The notes under the pieces are model-generated. The model was not told where the DNA came from, did no database searches, and saw only the letters and a list, made by a program, of their open reading frames with translations. Shown one piece after another: positions 22,801 to 28,424 of a DNA stretch of 64,000 nt. The translations under genes and the position numbers were made by a program. The stretch covers positions 1 through 64,000 of the forward strand of contig NZ_VDCQ01000061.1 of assembly GCF_006265175.1 (NCBI RefSeq), given 5' to 3'. Within the stretch, counting starts at the first letter, position 1, and each line of letters begins with the position of its first letter. Origin of the DNA: Paenibacillus hemerocallicola. Its GTDB lineage: Bacteria > Bacillota > Bacilli > Paenibacillales > NBRC-103111.

Positions 22801-23330
22801 ATATAGCGGGGTATGGAAATAAGGAATTCAGGCCGGACATGGCGATCACCCGCTATGAGCTGCTCGATGCGCTCGCTCCCCTGCTCGATAAGGAAGAGGT
22901 CAGCGTTGACAACCTGCTGGCGGAAGTGAAGGAAGAAGCGAAAGCCGAGGTTGCCTTCTTCACCTCGGCCGGCATTATCGAAGGCTACCCGGACGGAACG
23001 TTCGGCGGAGAGCGCGGGCTGACGCGCGCCGAGTTCGTCGTGATGATGTCCCGTGTGCTTCAGCTGGATGTGGCCGCGAGAGGGAATACGGTATTGACGG
23101 ACGTGGTCGGACATTGGGCCGAGTGGTATGTCAATGCATTTACGAAGGCGGGTTATGTGGACGGGTTCCCTGACGGAACGTTTCAGCCGGATAGCGAGAT
23201 TTCGCGGGCACAGGCCGTAGTGGTCATCAACCGGATTATCGGCACGAAGAAGCAGAACGTGCCGGCCGCATTCAGCGACCTTACGCCGGATCATTGGGCC
23301 TTCCAAGATATTATGGCGGCTAGCAAGTAA
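13866..23330 (+). CDS. Giant GLUG-repeat beta-helix surface protein with SLH anchor
   Basis: About 3154 residues. I prefer the ATG at 13866 over the upstream GTG at 13860, because AAGGCGG lies 7 bases before the ATG and only 1 base before the GTG. The signal peptide is MVRKHK plus a hydrophobic core ending VNA. Most of the protein is dozens of GLUG-type repeats (GGLVG, GGIAG, GGFAG followed by a variable strand), expected to form a right-handed beta-helix. Three modules each restart with a W(V/T)PIG or WTPFG strand and a GTFDG-like turn, near residues 95, 1500 and 2300. Two chitobiase C-terminal-like domains (about 2785-2865 and 2900-2960, with YYTLNGTQPS and YYTTDGSTPT) and SLH repeats (about 2975-3154) close it. 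Adhesion, polysaccharide contact or stalk formation is inferred. GLUG segments near 21.05 and 21.29 kb look recently duplicated. Confidence 0.88.
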   Translation: MVRKHKAKAVFGIAFAAILLAVLGVAGVFNVNADTDKWTDHMVDNWYNSDYVTFTIDTPAKLAGAAKLVNEGAVDGFRNKILEVDRDLDLSAYEWVPIGTDKHPFRGTLIAKNNATFKINGMKLSGNLTYAGLVGYMDRGTVGGFEFTNSGKIEIGSVNTTGILYVWQSVYSQTYGTIWDYVPVPDTTAAYAGAAVGKMVNSSIVYNITNHSPVKADFAIKHVYAGGIVGAGEGSISNSNNFAPVTAKGPNIESGGIVGYGERQGIVMKKVANQAAVQANGSGTVHAAGIIGHAAGRLGMADEDTPIANTGAVQITGARIAYAAGIAGRAGAAVDFSDTTSNGGAVTIQSPTAEGSYAAALIGSIDAEQANPQFRSAFANSAPVTNHGGANVHTGVLAGNVNSTFVWGKSYVNTVPVTVSGSNQAYTGGLIGRATGNVTFGDMAKNSAAITVGSGALKPNEAYTGGLVGYAGNRVLLDSTAGQAYVNSGEITVNGGTGVYTGGIVANKAYARTSGDPGNNVFSTADIRVNGLSKLYTGGFIGLVPGDGADKAISGAVFNKEITVSAASSAPGATVSTGGIVGYYVNQSVGDRAIDLAVFQGKIQSTGGGNESYTGGIAGYVDGGVIKNANMGNTAAEFARLTTDGNAGGIAGYMNGTVDTATVKHAAIVLQTAGGIAGGIAGKAQGAITAATVGDAAFATDYSVSLEAAARDAIGGEDRITFGGIVGANTGVFSLTNSQAAKIGLLNQPGKSYYTLGSVAGSLTADAQVGQAGAPVVASHMNIGLLAANSQAGGAIGYNRSAKTYVKAEQMTFGIQGAQAKAGGISGIHDVAAGTIPGSDGQGAAGFALVASNMSFTSTGSGASVGSVIGENLGDTPRASADSVTITSGGADSRLGGIAGTNRGILTESSVSRTTIATSGAAAEAGGIAGRSDVVVVGPVAAKIIGPHVHVEDAVLIASTGERSWIGGIVGSAKQTEIVNPRVEAVTPNYVSMTVNAAQNGVGGLAGRIEQGKLLGDSTLANIENLLITTSAGSTSAYAGGVAAYQDQTSMDKITARTANLVVNGAQSSVGGMAGYNRSSASAFISNTFMDGLNIKTSETAAQSKSGGFVGINDKQDVDPAANPASGVSSIQNSRYVGSVQVTAPFSVTGGMVGENRSLIANNSITDKIPVSSKGQSGIIGGLVGVNSETGTLYYTYSNSTLAIEGEGTLAGGFVGDNKGKVIASYVDIDVLGNAHGTIGSPVFLGGLAGRNTGTIDKSHSVSKVTANGGYTNVGGLVGDQAGGTISNSYAGNVVAAAAEGSFSGGFLGRITGGEVTTVYSAALVQASNGAYAGGFAGRYDNASKELLYKAYYIKDEGLEINKDLPDFADGNHRWLQVHARLSTLLSSTLMDRATFPGLSGWDFAGTWKYGSVNAEYKYPELQRSANTGGDGGNGNGGEVNANIAWYMRDKNAFTYDIKTEAELAGLAALVNGTVTGAERFDFEGRTIRIANPIHIQSRQWVPIGKAENTPFQGTFDGGSHLIDGLMLQPDYGYSGLFGVIGEKSKASHIVMEPLSVAGTGYTGVLAGYNKGQVSNVTIKVAKDITISGGTVGSLIGKNTGTFQNASVTLESGSRLEAVGADAIAGGLIGDNAQALDPSFFVFRSTGAALSGSAEHATIGGLVGKQTGTVRSFKRDMDYTISTFGPNSVAGGLIGRHVSGKTEDVTLTYASGTIAAQGAGSIVGGLTGLSDAGNALSDVSVTATQTGRQLTGSGTLGGLIGSKTGAGANSFDIERAKVDKLLIASLEASPEATLGGIAGKLSRTAVHQATFNALIQAAGGQVTAGGIVGSGHDSILDQVDAVSNMTFAAKSGESSLGGIAGIMSATDMDQAFDFGRRAPLYPGIYEAKVHGNSLNAQGSDNGADLNVGGIVGKLIQASVYYAKTNVDLAVHGGKVAAAGGIAGASSGTIVSSEPLLSIKADSSVVYDIGGVVGRSTGGQIHFTSAASPDGQNIAVERAVAKQGTVPAAHVGGLIGRGDNTKVTNAYATMPVKVTDDNPDTTIYAGGFAGLLGDSDIGSSTMERVYALGSVEAKGITGSYAGGFAGSVDRYAIVDAYAAGQVSNTGYDTGSGGFAGAVERRAVIRHAYAMQDSLTTTGVNHATRSYTGGFAGYNDGTLDGAFAKTAALTVNVTGANVYKGALVGYNFRDGKVLSSAYTAELSPIGHNLGTSTGNVQGDASESYGEFQSWNFDLDASFLNKTIATDWIIMNGKQLASVVRLYNADTGLGYYNLFHRTAAEKPAIDKIVLGADIDLAGKKWTPFGDFRGQFDGQGYKLKGFKHSAASADLQGFIAENHGLVSRIAFEDAFVSAGSRAGIVAGINHTGAAIRDVVVGGRVEGREYVGGAVGINNGQISGSTVKAAVTATGNYAGGIAGWNEGELNQVEVQGSVKGAENVGGAAGENKNKVIATKVKDLRVDGVSGVGGLAGFNNGSIESSSAKAAVTATGSYAGGIAGIHEGLIKLSHAAGKVTVDTTERSASAGGIAGVLKQGGSVEQSFSYADVHAKGDEASAGGIAGVSDGSISNAYASGKVYAQGQTAAKAGGIVGYAASGTISGSLSYGEVIAGVNELIHRNKTFYGGIAGQKAAEASIVNSFFHKQALKNDAAYYGADGKRVSGAVSGAAGLTARQLAQGQLPQGLDGAVWEAAEGYYPALKPFNGSNASKLSTAAVILNESDLMSRIGSSFTLTSDTAINWQADGAVQLIRDNAGVLTGSLKTTGRAAIALQAGDESRSIELNAPSFKYAETVPIPKAASAGSTFTDKVVVTLTVDEPAANIYYTLNGTQPSSSSQLYTGPITVYSTTTIKAIAIAEDMESSPVMTGVWTKLTVSMGGGGGFYVAPPAIEAAIGTGKIAVGGSEPVKVARNSILQLKAPAGQVIYYTTDGSTPTKESKVYKEGSIVITGEMTIKAITDKDDRVITIKYEVENAKFELKKDAGEVKYIAGYGNKEFRPDMAITRYELLDALAPLLDKEEVSVDNLLAEVKEEAKAEVAFFTSAGIIEGYPDGTFGGERGLTRAEFVVMMSRVLQLDVAARGNTVLTDVVGHWAEWYVNAFTKAGYVDGFPDGTFQPDSEISRAQAVVVINRIIGTKKQNVPAAFSDLTPDHWAFQDIMAASK

Positions 23331-23366
23331 CCGACAAGGGATCGAGAAAGGCGGCGGAACGGAACG

Positions 23367-24062
23367 ATGAAACGAAAAATCGCGGCTTTATGCATCCTGA
23401 TTTGTTTATTGTCCGGCGCGGCCGTGTGGCTGAATGTCGAGGCGGACATACCCGTCTCGTATAACGCCGAGGATATTTTCGGACAAAGCGAGCAGGCCGT
23501 CTTCTACATCCGGATTCTTCGGGAGGACGAATCGTTGAAAGCGACGGGAACCGGAGTGATCCTGTCGCCGGAAGGGTTGGCCGCGACCGCCTATCACGTG
23601 GTGAAAGGGGCGGAGCGTATCGAGGGTACGCTCCGCGACGGCCGCGTCGTTAGTCCGATCGAGGTGCTCGGCTATGACGAGCAGACGGATGCGGCGATTC
23701 TTCGGCTGCCGGCTCCGGAGAGCGGGAAGAAGGCTGCGTACGATTATTTGCCGGTTCGGGACACAGCCGTCCGGTACGGCGAGAAAGTGTTTGCGATCGG
23801 TTACCCGATGGCGAATACCCCTATTATTACCGAGGGCATCGTCAACAGTCCCAACGCCGAAGTAAACGGACGCAACCGGATTCTGACCTCGGCCCAGATT
23901 GCCAGCGGCATGTCGGGAGGCCCCGTCCTCGACCGGCTTGGCCGTGTGGCCGGAGTCGTCTCCGGCTCGCTGCGGACGATGAACAACATTCACCTCGTGA
24001 TCGGCATGGACGATGTGCGCGCCTTGCTTGCGGCTCGGGCGATATCACTTGAAGCGGCATGA
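23367..24062 (+). CDS. Membrane-anchored trypsin-like serine protease (S1 family, no PDZ)
   Basis: A 231-residue protein with an N-terminal hydrophobic segment (residues 5-23) that can be a signal peptide or anchor. The S1 catalytic triad is readable: His77 in TAYHVVKG, Asp108 in QTDAAILRL and Ser183 in GMSGGPVLD. It is about the size of a bare DegP/HtrA protease domain, and there is no C-terminal PDZ domain, so it should lack PDZ substrate selection. It starts 36 bp after the GLUG gene and is followed by the terminator of the whole block. Position suggests it processes or quality-controls the giant exported proteins encoded upstream. That role is inference; the protease family assignment is firm. 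Confidence 0.88.
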   Translation: MKRKIAALCILICLLSGAAVWLNVEADIPVSYNAEDIFGQSEQAVFYIRILREDESLKATGTGVILSPEGLAATAYHVVKGAERIEGTLRDGRVVSPIEVLGYDEQTDAAILRLPAPESGKKAAYDYLPVRDTAVRYGEKVFAIGYPMANTPIITEGIVNSPNAEVNGRNRILTSAQIASGMSGGPVLDRLGRVAGVVSGSLRTMNNIHLVIGMDDVRALLAARAISLEAA

Positions 24063-24075
24063 CATGAATGCGAAG

Positions 24076-24122
24076 AAGACGGTACCTATGCGGAAGCATC
24101 CGCTGAAGGTGCCGTCTTTTTT
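24076..24122 (+). terminator. Intrinsic terminator closing the giant-protein block
   Basis: AGACGGTACC (24077-24086) pairs with GGTGCCGTCT (24108-24117), allowing one G-U pair, and T residues follow. It sits 14 bases after the protease stop codon and is the first strong terminator after 539. Confidence 0.85.
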
Positions 24123-24200
24123 ACGCCACAATTAATAAGTTTCGGGTTCCCGCAAAGTAGCTGGATAAGCATCGGAGCAAAAGCCCCGGTTAGTGGGGCG

Positions 24201-24397
24201 AGGTTGTTGAGAAAGCAGGCAAAAAGAGGAAGCGATGAAGCAAGGAGTCGGGGAATACACTCCACTTCCGTTAAATCGAGTTATTTTTATGAGCTGCAGC
24301 GGTAATAACTCGATTTTAAAGTCAGACGCTTCGCTTTACGTACATTTCCCCAACTCCTTTTAGACGGTTCTTTCACTTTTGACTTTCTCAATAACCT
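24201..24397 (-). mobile_element. MITE-like palindromic element, copy 1 (197 bp)
   Basis: The ends AGGTTGTTGAGAAAG and CTTTCTCAATAACCT are 14/15 matched inverted repeats. Internal arms (TCGAGTTAT / AATAACTCGA, GGAGT.GGGGAA / TTCCCCAACTCC) would fold the whole element into a long hairpin. It is the same family as 35392-35592, in the opposite orientation: its reverse complement contains the shared GATTTAACGG and GTGGAG core. No transposase is encoded. No clear target duplication remains. It fills most of the gap between the protease and the exporter. Confidence 0.75.
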
Positions 24398-24467
24398 GGC
24401 CCGCTTTGTGGGGTTACTTTCGTACAGGAGCCGTTAAATTACGCTAGGCGCTCCGTCTGCAGGCGGA

Positions 24468-24496
24468 TTGAATCGAGTCGGCCGTTAGACTATAAT
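24468..24496 (+). promoter_or_regulatory. SigA-type promoter of the drug exporter
   Basis: TTGAAT at 24468-24473 and TATAAT at 24491-24496 are separated by 17 bases. They lie 30 bases ahead of the exporter start. Confidence 0.7.
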
Positions 24497-24525
24497 TACC
24501 GGGTAGAGAAAAGGAGGAGAAAACC

Positions 24526-25983
24526 ATGAATACGTCTGGCGCGGCAGCCGCACCGGCAGCTCTCGATCTGGGAGATGTCAAAAGGCTGCCGATTATGATT
24601 TCGCTTATTATCGGAGCGTTTTTCTCGATACTTAATGAAACGCTGTTGAATATCGCGTTTCCCGAATTGATGATCGAGCTGCAGGTAACGGCTCCGACGC
24701 TCCAGTGGCTGGCGACCGGCTATATGCTCGTTGTCGGCGTGCTCGTTCCGGCGTCCGCTCTGCTGGTGCAGTGGTTTACGACGCGGCAAATGTTTTTGGG
24801 CGCGATGACGTTGTTCGCCGTCGGAACGCTCGTGTGCGGAGTCGCGCCGCAATTTTCCGTTCTGCTGATCGGCCGTTTGCTGCAGGCGGCGGGAACCGGA
24901 TTGATGCTGCCGGTTCTCATGAACACGATTCTCGTGCTGTACCCACCGGAAAAACGGGGAGCGGCAATGGGAACGATAGGGCTTGTCATTATGTTCGCTC
25001 CGGCTATCGGCCCGACGATATCCGGTCTCATTCTCGAATCGTTGCATTGGCGGTGGCTGTTTTTCATGGTGCTGCCGTTTGCGATTTTCTCCATCGTGTT
25101 CGCGTTCCTTTATTTGAAGAACGTATCGAAGCCGACAAAACCGAAAGTGGATGTCGTGTCCATTATTTTGTCCACGATCGGATTCGGCGGTATCGTGTAC
25201 GGCTTCAGCAGCTCGGGCGAAGGGCATGGCGGCTGGACAAGCCCTCAAGTGTACGGCACGGTCATCATCGGGACCATCTCGCTCTTGCTGTTCGTGCTCC
25301 GGCAGCTCAGGGTGAAAGAGCCTCTGATGGATCTGCGGGCGTTCCGTTATCCCATGTTCACTCTGACTACGCTGCTGCTTATCATTATGATGATGACGCT
25401 GTTCTCGACGATGTCGCTGCTGCCGTTTCTGTTCCAGGGCGCTCTCGGCCTGACCGTCTTTGCATCGGGCTTGCTGATGCTGCCGGGCAGCCTTCTGAAC
25501 GGGCTCATTTCGCCGCTGATGGGCAAGCTGTTCGACAAGTTCGGTCCGCGGGCTCTCGTCATCCCGGGAACGGTGTTCCTGGTAGTCGTTATGTGGTTTT
25601 TTACGCGGGTATCGGTGGACACGTCGAAGATTACGTTTCTGGTGCTGCATATCTGCATGATGGTCGCCATCTCGATGATCATGATGCCGACACAGACGAA
25701 CGGCTTGAACCAGCTGCCGCAGCGTTATTATCCGCACGGCACGGCGATTTTGAACACATTGCAGCAAGTCGCCGGGGCGATCGGTGTCGCCTTCTTTATC
25801 GGCATCATGTCTGCGGGACAACGCGGCTTTCTGGAAGGCTCCTCCGATCCGACCTTGCCGGCGCAGCAGGCCCAAGCCATGGTGGCGGGCGTGCATAACG
25901 CCTTCATGATCGGGTTCGGTTTTGCCGTTGTAGCCGTAATATTGGCATTGTTCTTGAAACGCACCAAAGCACCGACGGAGTAA
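24526..25983 (+). CDS. MFS drug exporter, DHA2 (EmrB/QacA) family
   Basis: A 485-residue membrane protein with about 14 hydrophobic helices, the layout of DHA2 proton-coupled exporters such as EmrB, QacA and LmrB. The family's loop and helix features are visible: NETLLNIAFPE early in helix 1, QWLATGYML in helix 2, GRLLQAAGTGLMLP in the motif C region, and APAIGPTISG in helix 5. ATG follows AAAGGAGGAGA. A sigA-like promoter lies directly upstream and a strong terminator downstream, so it is monocistronic. No regulator is adjacent. Multidrug efflux is the family expectation; the actual substrate cannot be read from the sequence. Confidence 0.9.
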   Translation: MNTSGAAAAPAALDLGDVKRLPIMISLIIGAFFSILNETLLNIAFPELMIELQVTAPTLQWLATGYMLVVGVLVPASALLVQWFTTRQMFLGAMTLFAVGTLVCGVAPQFSVLLIGRLLQAAGTGLMLPVLMNTILVLYPPEKRGAAMGTIGLVIMFAPAIGPTISGLILESLHWRWLFFMVLPFAIFSIVFAFLYLKNVSKPTKPKVDVVSIILSTIGFGGIVYGFSSSGEGHGGWTSPQVYGTVIIGTISLLLFVLRQLRVKEPLMDLRAFRYPMFTLTTLLLIIMMMTLFSTMSLLPFLFQGALGLTVFASGLLMLPGSLLNGLISPLMGKLFDKFGPRALVIPGTVFLVVVMWFFTRVSVDTSKITFLVLHICMMVAISMIMMPTQTNGLNQLPQRYYPHGTAILNTLQQVAGAIGVAFFIGIMSAGQRGFLEGSSDPTLPAQQAQAMVAGVHNAFMIGFGFAVVAVILALFLKRTKAPTE

Positions 25984-25984
25984 G

Positions 25985-26034
25985 AGGTGCTCCCGGGGAG
26001 TCCGGAGGTTTTTCCGGGTCTGCCAAGGGGCACT
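25985..26034 (+). terminator. Hairpin after the exporter gene
   Basis: GAGGTGCTCC and GGGGCACTTC pair over 10 bases with two G-U pairs. There is no T-tract. It lies between the stop codon and the stronger terminator just downstream, and may be a 3'-end stabiliser. Confidence 0.4.
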
Positions 26035-26046
26035 TCATTCCCGGGC

Positions 26047-26098
26047 GAGGCTCCGTCTCCTGACTAAATCGGTCAGAGATACGGGGCCTCTTTTTTTT
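26047..26098 (+). terminator. Intrinsic terminator of the drug exporter
   Basis: GAGGCTCCGTCTCCTGAC pairs imperfectly with GTCAGAGATACGGGGCCTC, followed by eight T residues at 26091-26098. Confidence 0.8.
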
Positions 26099-26168
26099 AT
26101 AAGACCGCATAATCCGCATACAATTTGGAGGCCTTTTGGTGAACGTGGGCAACACGTTGCGCCTGTAT

Positions 26169-26460
26169 AGCGGCACTGAATTCCGTTATTGTCCCGAATT
26201 TCGCTGCACTACGGAATATAGCGGCACTGAATTCCGTTATTGTCCCGAATTTCGCTACACTACTGAAAATAACGGCACTGAATTCCGTTATTGTCCCGAA
26301 TTTCGCTACATTACTGAAAATAACGGCACTGGCTTCCGTTATCTTGTGCTTTCGGGGCGAATATGACCGATGAACCGCGTTATAGAGGAATGGTTTTCCG
26401 TTATTTTGCAGTCGACACTCCTATTCGGGGCAATAGCATACGCCAGTTCCGCTATGTTAT
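26169..26460. repeat. 51-bp tandem array and motif cluster, copy B
   Basis: Four near-identical units of exactly 51 bp (equivalent TTCCG at 26181, 26232, 26283 and 26334) each carry ATAACGGCACTGAATTCCGTTAT plus CCGAATTTCGCTACA. Diverged motif copies follow 62 bp (26396) and then 51 bp (26447) further on. Because 51 is a multiple of three, a 76-codon frame crosses the array with a 17-residue repeat. It has no ribosome-site support beyond chance and is treated as non-coding. Confidence 0.85.
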
Positions 26461-26556
26461 GGATCGCGTTCTCGCGAAGGCCGGCTAAGGCGGCAAGCCT
26501 TCACCGATCATGCGATGCATACACTTCTGTATGAATTATGCTGTGGTAGTTTTTTC
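26433..26556. repeat. Conserved 130-bp repeat tail, copy B
   Basis: Homologous to 114-244. The shared blocks are in the same order and directly follow a motif cluster, as in copy A. A short perfect hairpin CATACA-CTTC-TGTATG lies inside (about 26517-26532), and a T-run GTAGTTTTTTCG ends it. Confidence 0.65.
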
Positions 26557-26650
26557 GTTCGCCCCATACCATGCTCGTACGGTGCTGGCAGACCTCGGAT
26601 AGCCGTCGGCGGCGGCATTGGCATCGCATTTGGCACGATTCAGACATCAG

Positions 26651-26705
26651 TGAACCGGATTTCGTCCTACTGAACTTACGTTCAGCAGTAGTGAAGTCCG
26701 GTTCA
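26651..26705. repeat. Near-perfect 55-bp palindrome
   Basis: TGAACCGGATTTCGTCCTAC and its partner GTAGTGAAGTCCGGTTCA fold into a stem of about 25 bp (one base unpaired, few mismatches) with a TTAC loop region between TGAAC and GTTCA. There is no T-tract, so it is not an ordinary terminator. It sits 150 bp before the sugar isomerase-like gene. Confidence 0.6.
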
Positions 26706-26778
26706 TTCATTTTGCCCGCAGCCCAGATGTCATTAGAGCGGCAAGCCGATAACCGGATTGTACAAAAAAACAGGTAAG

Positions 26779-26796
26779 CGTATACATAGATACGCC
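26779..26796. promoter_or_regulatory. Possible operator upstream of the isomerase-like gene
   Basis: A perfect inverted repeat GCGTAT-ACATAG-ATACGC lies 14 bases upstream of a TATACT box (26810-26815). Its location fits a repressor or activator site. The regulator is unknown. Confidence 0.35.
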
Positions 26797-26854
26797 CACG
26801 GCTTTGATCTATACTTTAAAGCAGGAAGGATTCGCTTAAAAGGAGTGGTGAGTC

Positions 26855-27613
26855 GTGAAATTCGGAGTTTGCGCAAAAATCGAGCAGGCGCCCGTCGTCC
26901 GCGCGGCGGGTTATGATTTTATCGAATGTACGGTAGTTTCCTTGCAGCCGGAGGAGAGCGATGCGGCGGTGCGCGACATCTTGTCCCGGTTTCTCGAAAG
27001 CCCGGTTCCGGCGGAGGCCTTCAACGTTCTGCTGCCAGGCGATCTGAAGGTCGTGGGCGAGAACGTCGATGAAGACCGCGTCCGCCGGTATTTGTCCAAA
27101 GCGCTGGAGCGGGTCAAGACGGTCGGCGGGGAAATCGTCGTATTCGGCAGCGGGAAAGCCAGAATGGTGCCGGAAGGATTTCCCCGGGCCAAAGCGGAAG
27201 AGCAGATCGCCCGATTCCTCGAATGGATCGCCGATATTGCGGATCCGTTGCATATTACGGTGGCGATCGAACCGCTGAATACGACGGAATGCAACATTAT
27301 CACCAGCGTTCCCGAAGCGGTACGCTTCGCCAAGGAAGCGAACCGCAAATCGATACGCGTGCTGGCGGATTTTTACCATATGCAGAAAGAGAACGAGCCG
27401 TTGGAGCATATGGTCGCGCATCGGGAGCTTCTGCACCATGTCCACGTATCGGACAATCGCGCCGCCCCCGGAAAGGGAGATTACCCTTACGACGCTTTCG
27501 TCGACTGTATCCGGCGGGCGGACTATGACGGCCGCATTTCCCTCGAGTGTGCGTGGAGCAGCTTTCAGGAGGACATTTTGTCGGCAAAAGCGTTTTTGGA
27601 CCGGAAGTTTTAA
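26855..27613 (+). CDS. Sugar phosphate isomerase/epimerase-like TIM-barrel protein
   Basis: 252 residues, GTG start behind AAAAGGAGTGG. It belongs to the xylose-isomerase-like TIM-barrel (AP endonuclease 2) family. The metal-site pattern is readable: the carboxylate in AIEPLN (about residue 138), the Asp/His pair in VLADFYHM (about 170-175), a histidine in HHVHVSDN (about 195-200), and a late glutamate in ISLECAW. The family includes hexulose-phosphate epimerases, inosose isomerases and hydroxypyruvate isomerases; nothing nearby fixes the substrate. It stands alone, with a MITE remnant downstream and a divergent regulatory neighbourhood upstream. Cytosolic. Confidence 0.82.
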   Translation: MKFGVCAKIEQAPVVRAAGYDFIECTVVSLQPEESDAAVRDILSRFLESPVPAEAFNVLLPGDLKVVGENVDEDRVRRYLSKALERVKTVGGEIVVFGSGKARMVPEGFPRAKAEEQIARFLEWIADIADPLHITVAIEPLNTTECNIITSVPEAVRFAKEANRKSIRVLADFYHMQKENEPLEHMVAHRELLHHVHVSDNRAAPGKGDYPYDAFVDCIRRADYDGRISLECAWSSFQEDILSAKAFLDRKF

Positions 27614-27690
27614 CGTTTCGCGTTCGGCGGCGAATGCCATCTGGATATTGTTCGCTGAATCGTCCTTGGAAAATGAGAGCAAACATCCAA

Positions 27691-27777
27691 AAGGTGCGGG
27701 GGCAACTCGATTTTAACGGAAGTGGAGCGCATTCCCCCGCACCTTGTCTTCCCAGCCACCTCTCTTTGCAGACTTTA
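27691..27777 (+). mobile_element. MITE-like element, copy 2 (internally deleted remnant)
   Basis: A perfect 12-bp stem AAGGTGCGGGGG (27691-27702) and CCCCCGCACCTT (27734-27745) encloses the family core ACTCGATTTTAACGG and GTGGAGCGCATT. The right part (GTCTTCCC, CCTCTCT, GCAGACTTT) matches the right part of the copy at 35392-35592, and the left half is lost. It lies between the isomerase-like gene and marR. Confidence 0.65.
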
Positions 27778-27824
27778 TCGAATTCATTAGGAAGTCGGCA
27801 CTTTTCGAAGTACCGATCGTATGT

Positions 27825-27846
27825 TATAATTAGATTAGTCGACTAA
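27825..27846 (+). promoter_or_regulatory. marR promoter -10 box with overlapping operator
   Basis: TATAAT at 27825-27830 is followed by the perfect palindrome TTAGTCGACTAA at 27835-27846, over the expected transcription start. This is a typical autorepression layout for MarR proteins. Confidence 0.6.
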
Positions 27847-27872
27847 ACTGTTAAGGTTGTGAATAGAATCGG

Positions 27873-28331
27873 ATGGACAATCGGAATGAGGAGCTAATCG
27901 CCTGCGTCAAAGAAATGAACGAGGCCAACTACGAGATCAACACGCTGCTGCTGCAGGAATACCGGTCCCTTCTCGACGACGAGATCACGACCAAGCAAGC
28001 GATCATTCTGGAATGGGTTCACAAGCGCGGCAAGCTGACGGTCAGCGAAATCGCCGAGTTGATGCAGGTATCCTCGAGCGCGGTCAGCCAAATTATCGGC
28101 AAGCTGGAGAAGGGCGGCTACGTGAAGCGGGAAATCAATTTGCAGAACCGGCGGGAAATATTCGTGCTCTCGGGCGAACGCGGGGATGCCTATTTTGCCA
28201 AGCACGAGCAGGTGGAGCGGAGCATCGTCGAACGGTTTTACACGAAGCTCGACTTCGAAGAGGCGGTACTGCTGAAGAACATCATGTTGAAGCTGAAAGG
28301 AATCGTCGAGAAGGAGCTGGGCGTCAGGTAA
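27873..28331 (+). CDS. MarR-family transcriptional regulator
   Basis: 152 residues with the MarR winged-helix layout: N-terminal dimer helix, then LTVSEIAELMQVSSSAVSQI as the helix-turn-helix (about 54-75), KLEKGGYVKRE, and a wing strand with NRREIFVLS. The C-terminal helix completes the dimer interface. A palindromic operator overlaps its own promoter, and a second imperfect palindrome lies before the downstream beta-lactamase-like gene, so both are likely under its control. No conserved cysteine redox sensor is evident. The inducer is unknown. Confidence 0.88.
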   Translation: MDNRNEELIACVKEMNEANYEINTLLLQEYRSLLDDEITTKQAIILEWVHKRGKLTVSEIAELMQVSSSAVSQIIGKLEKGGYVKREINLQNRREIFVLSGERGDAYFAKHEQVERSIVERFYTKLDFEEAVLLKNIMLKLKGIVEKELGVR

Positions 28332-28370
28332 GCGGTCTTAGAAGGGCGCGATCCGGCTTACTTTTTCGTC

Positions 28371-28394
28371 AAATAGGTTAGAAAACTTAACTAT
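28371..28394. promoter_or_regulatory. Imperfect palindrome between marR and the hydrolase gene
   Basis: AATAGGTTAG-AAAA-CTTAACTATT is an 8/10 matched inverted repeat sharing the TTAG...CTAA character of the marR operator. It lies 31 bases before the next start. It may be a second site for the same regulator. Confidence 0.4.
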
Positions 28395-28424
28395 TAATTA
28401 CGCTAAATATAAGGAGCCGATGTT

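Noticed and set aside
24121-24200. Riboswitch-like region upstream of the MITE
   Set aside because: GC-rich short stems are present, but no known riboswitch core could be matched, and the exporter promoter lies after the MITE.
26136-26366. 76-codon frame with a 17-residue repeat
   Set aside because: It arises from a 51-bp non-coding tandem array whose motif also occurs elsewhere out of frame.
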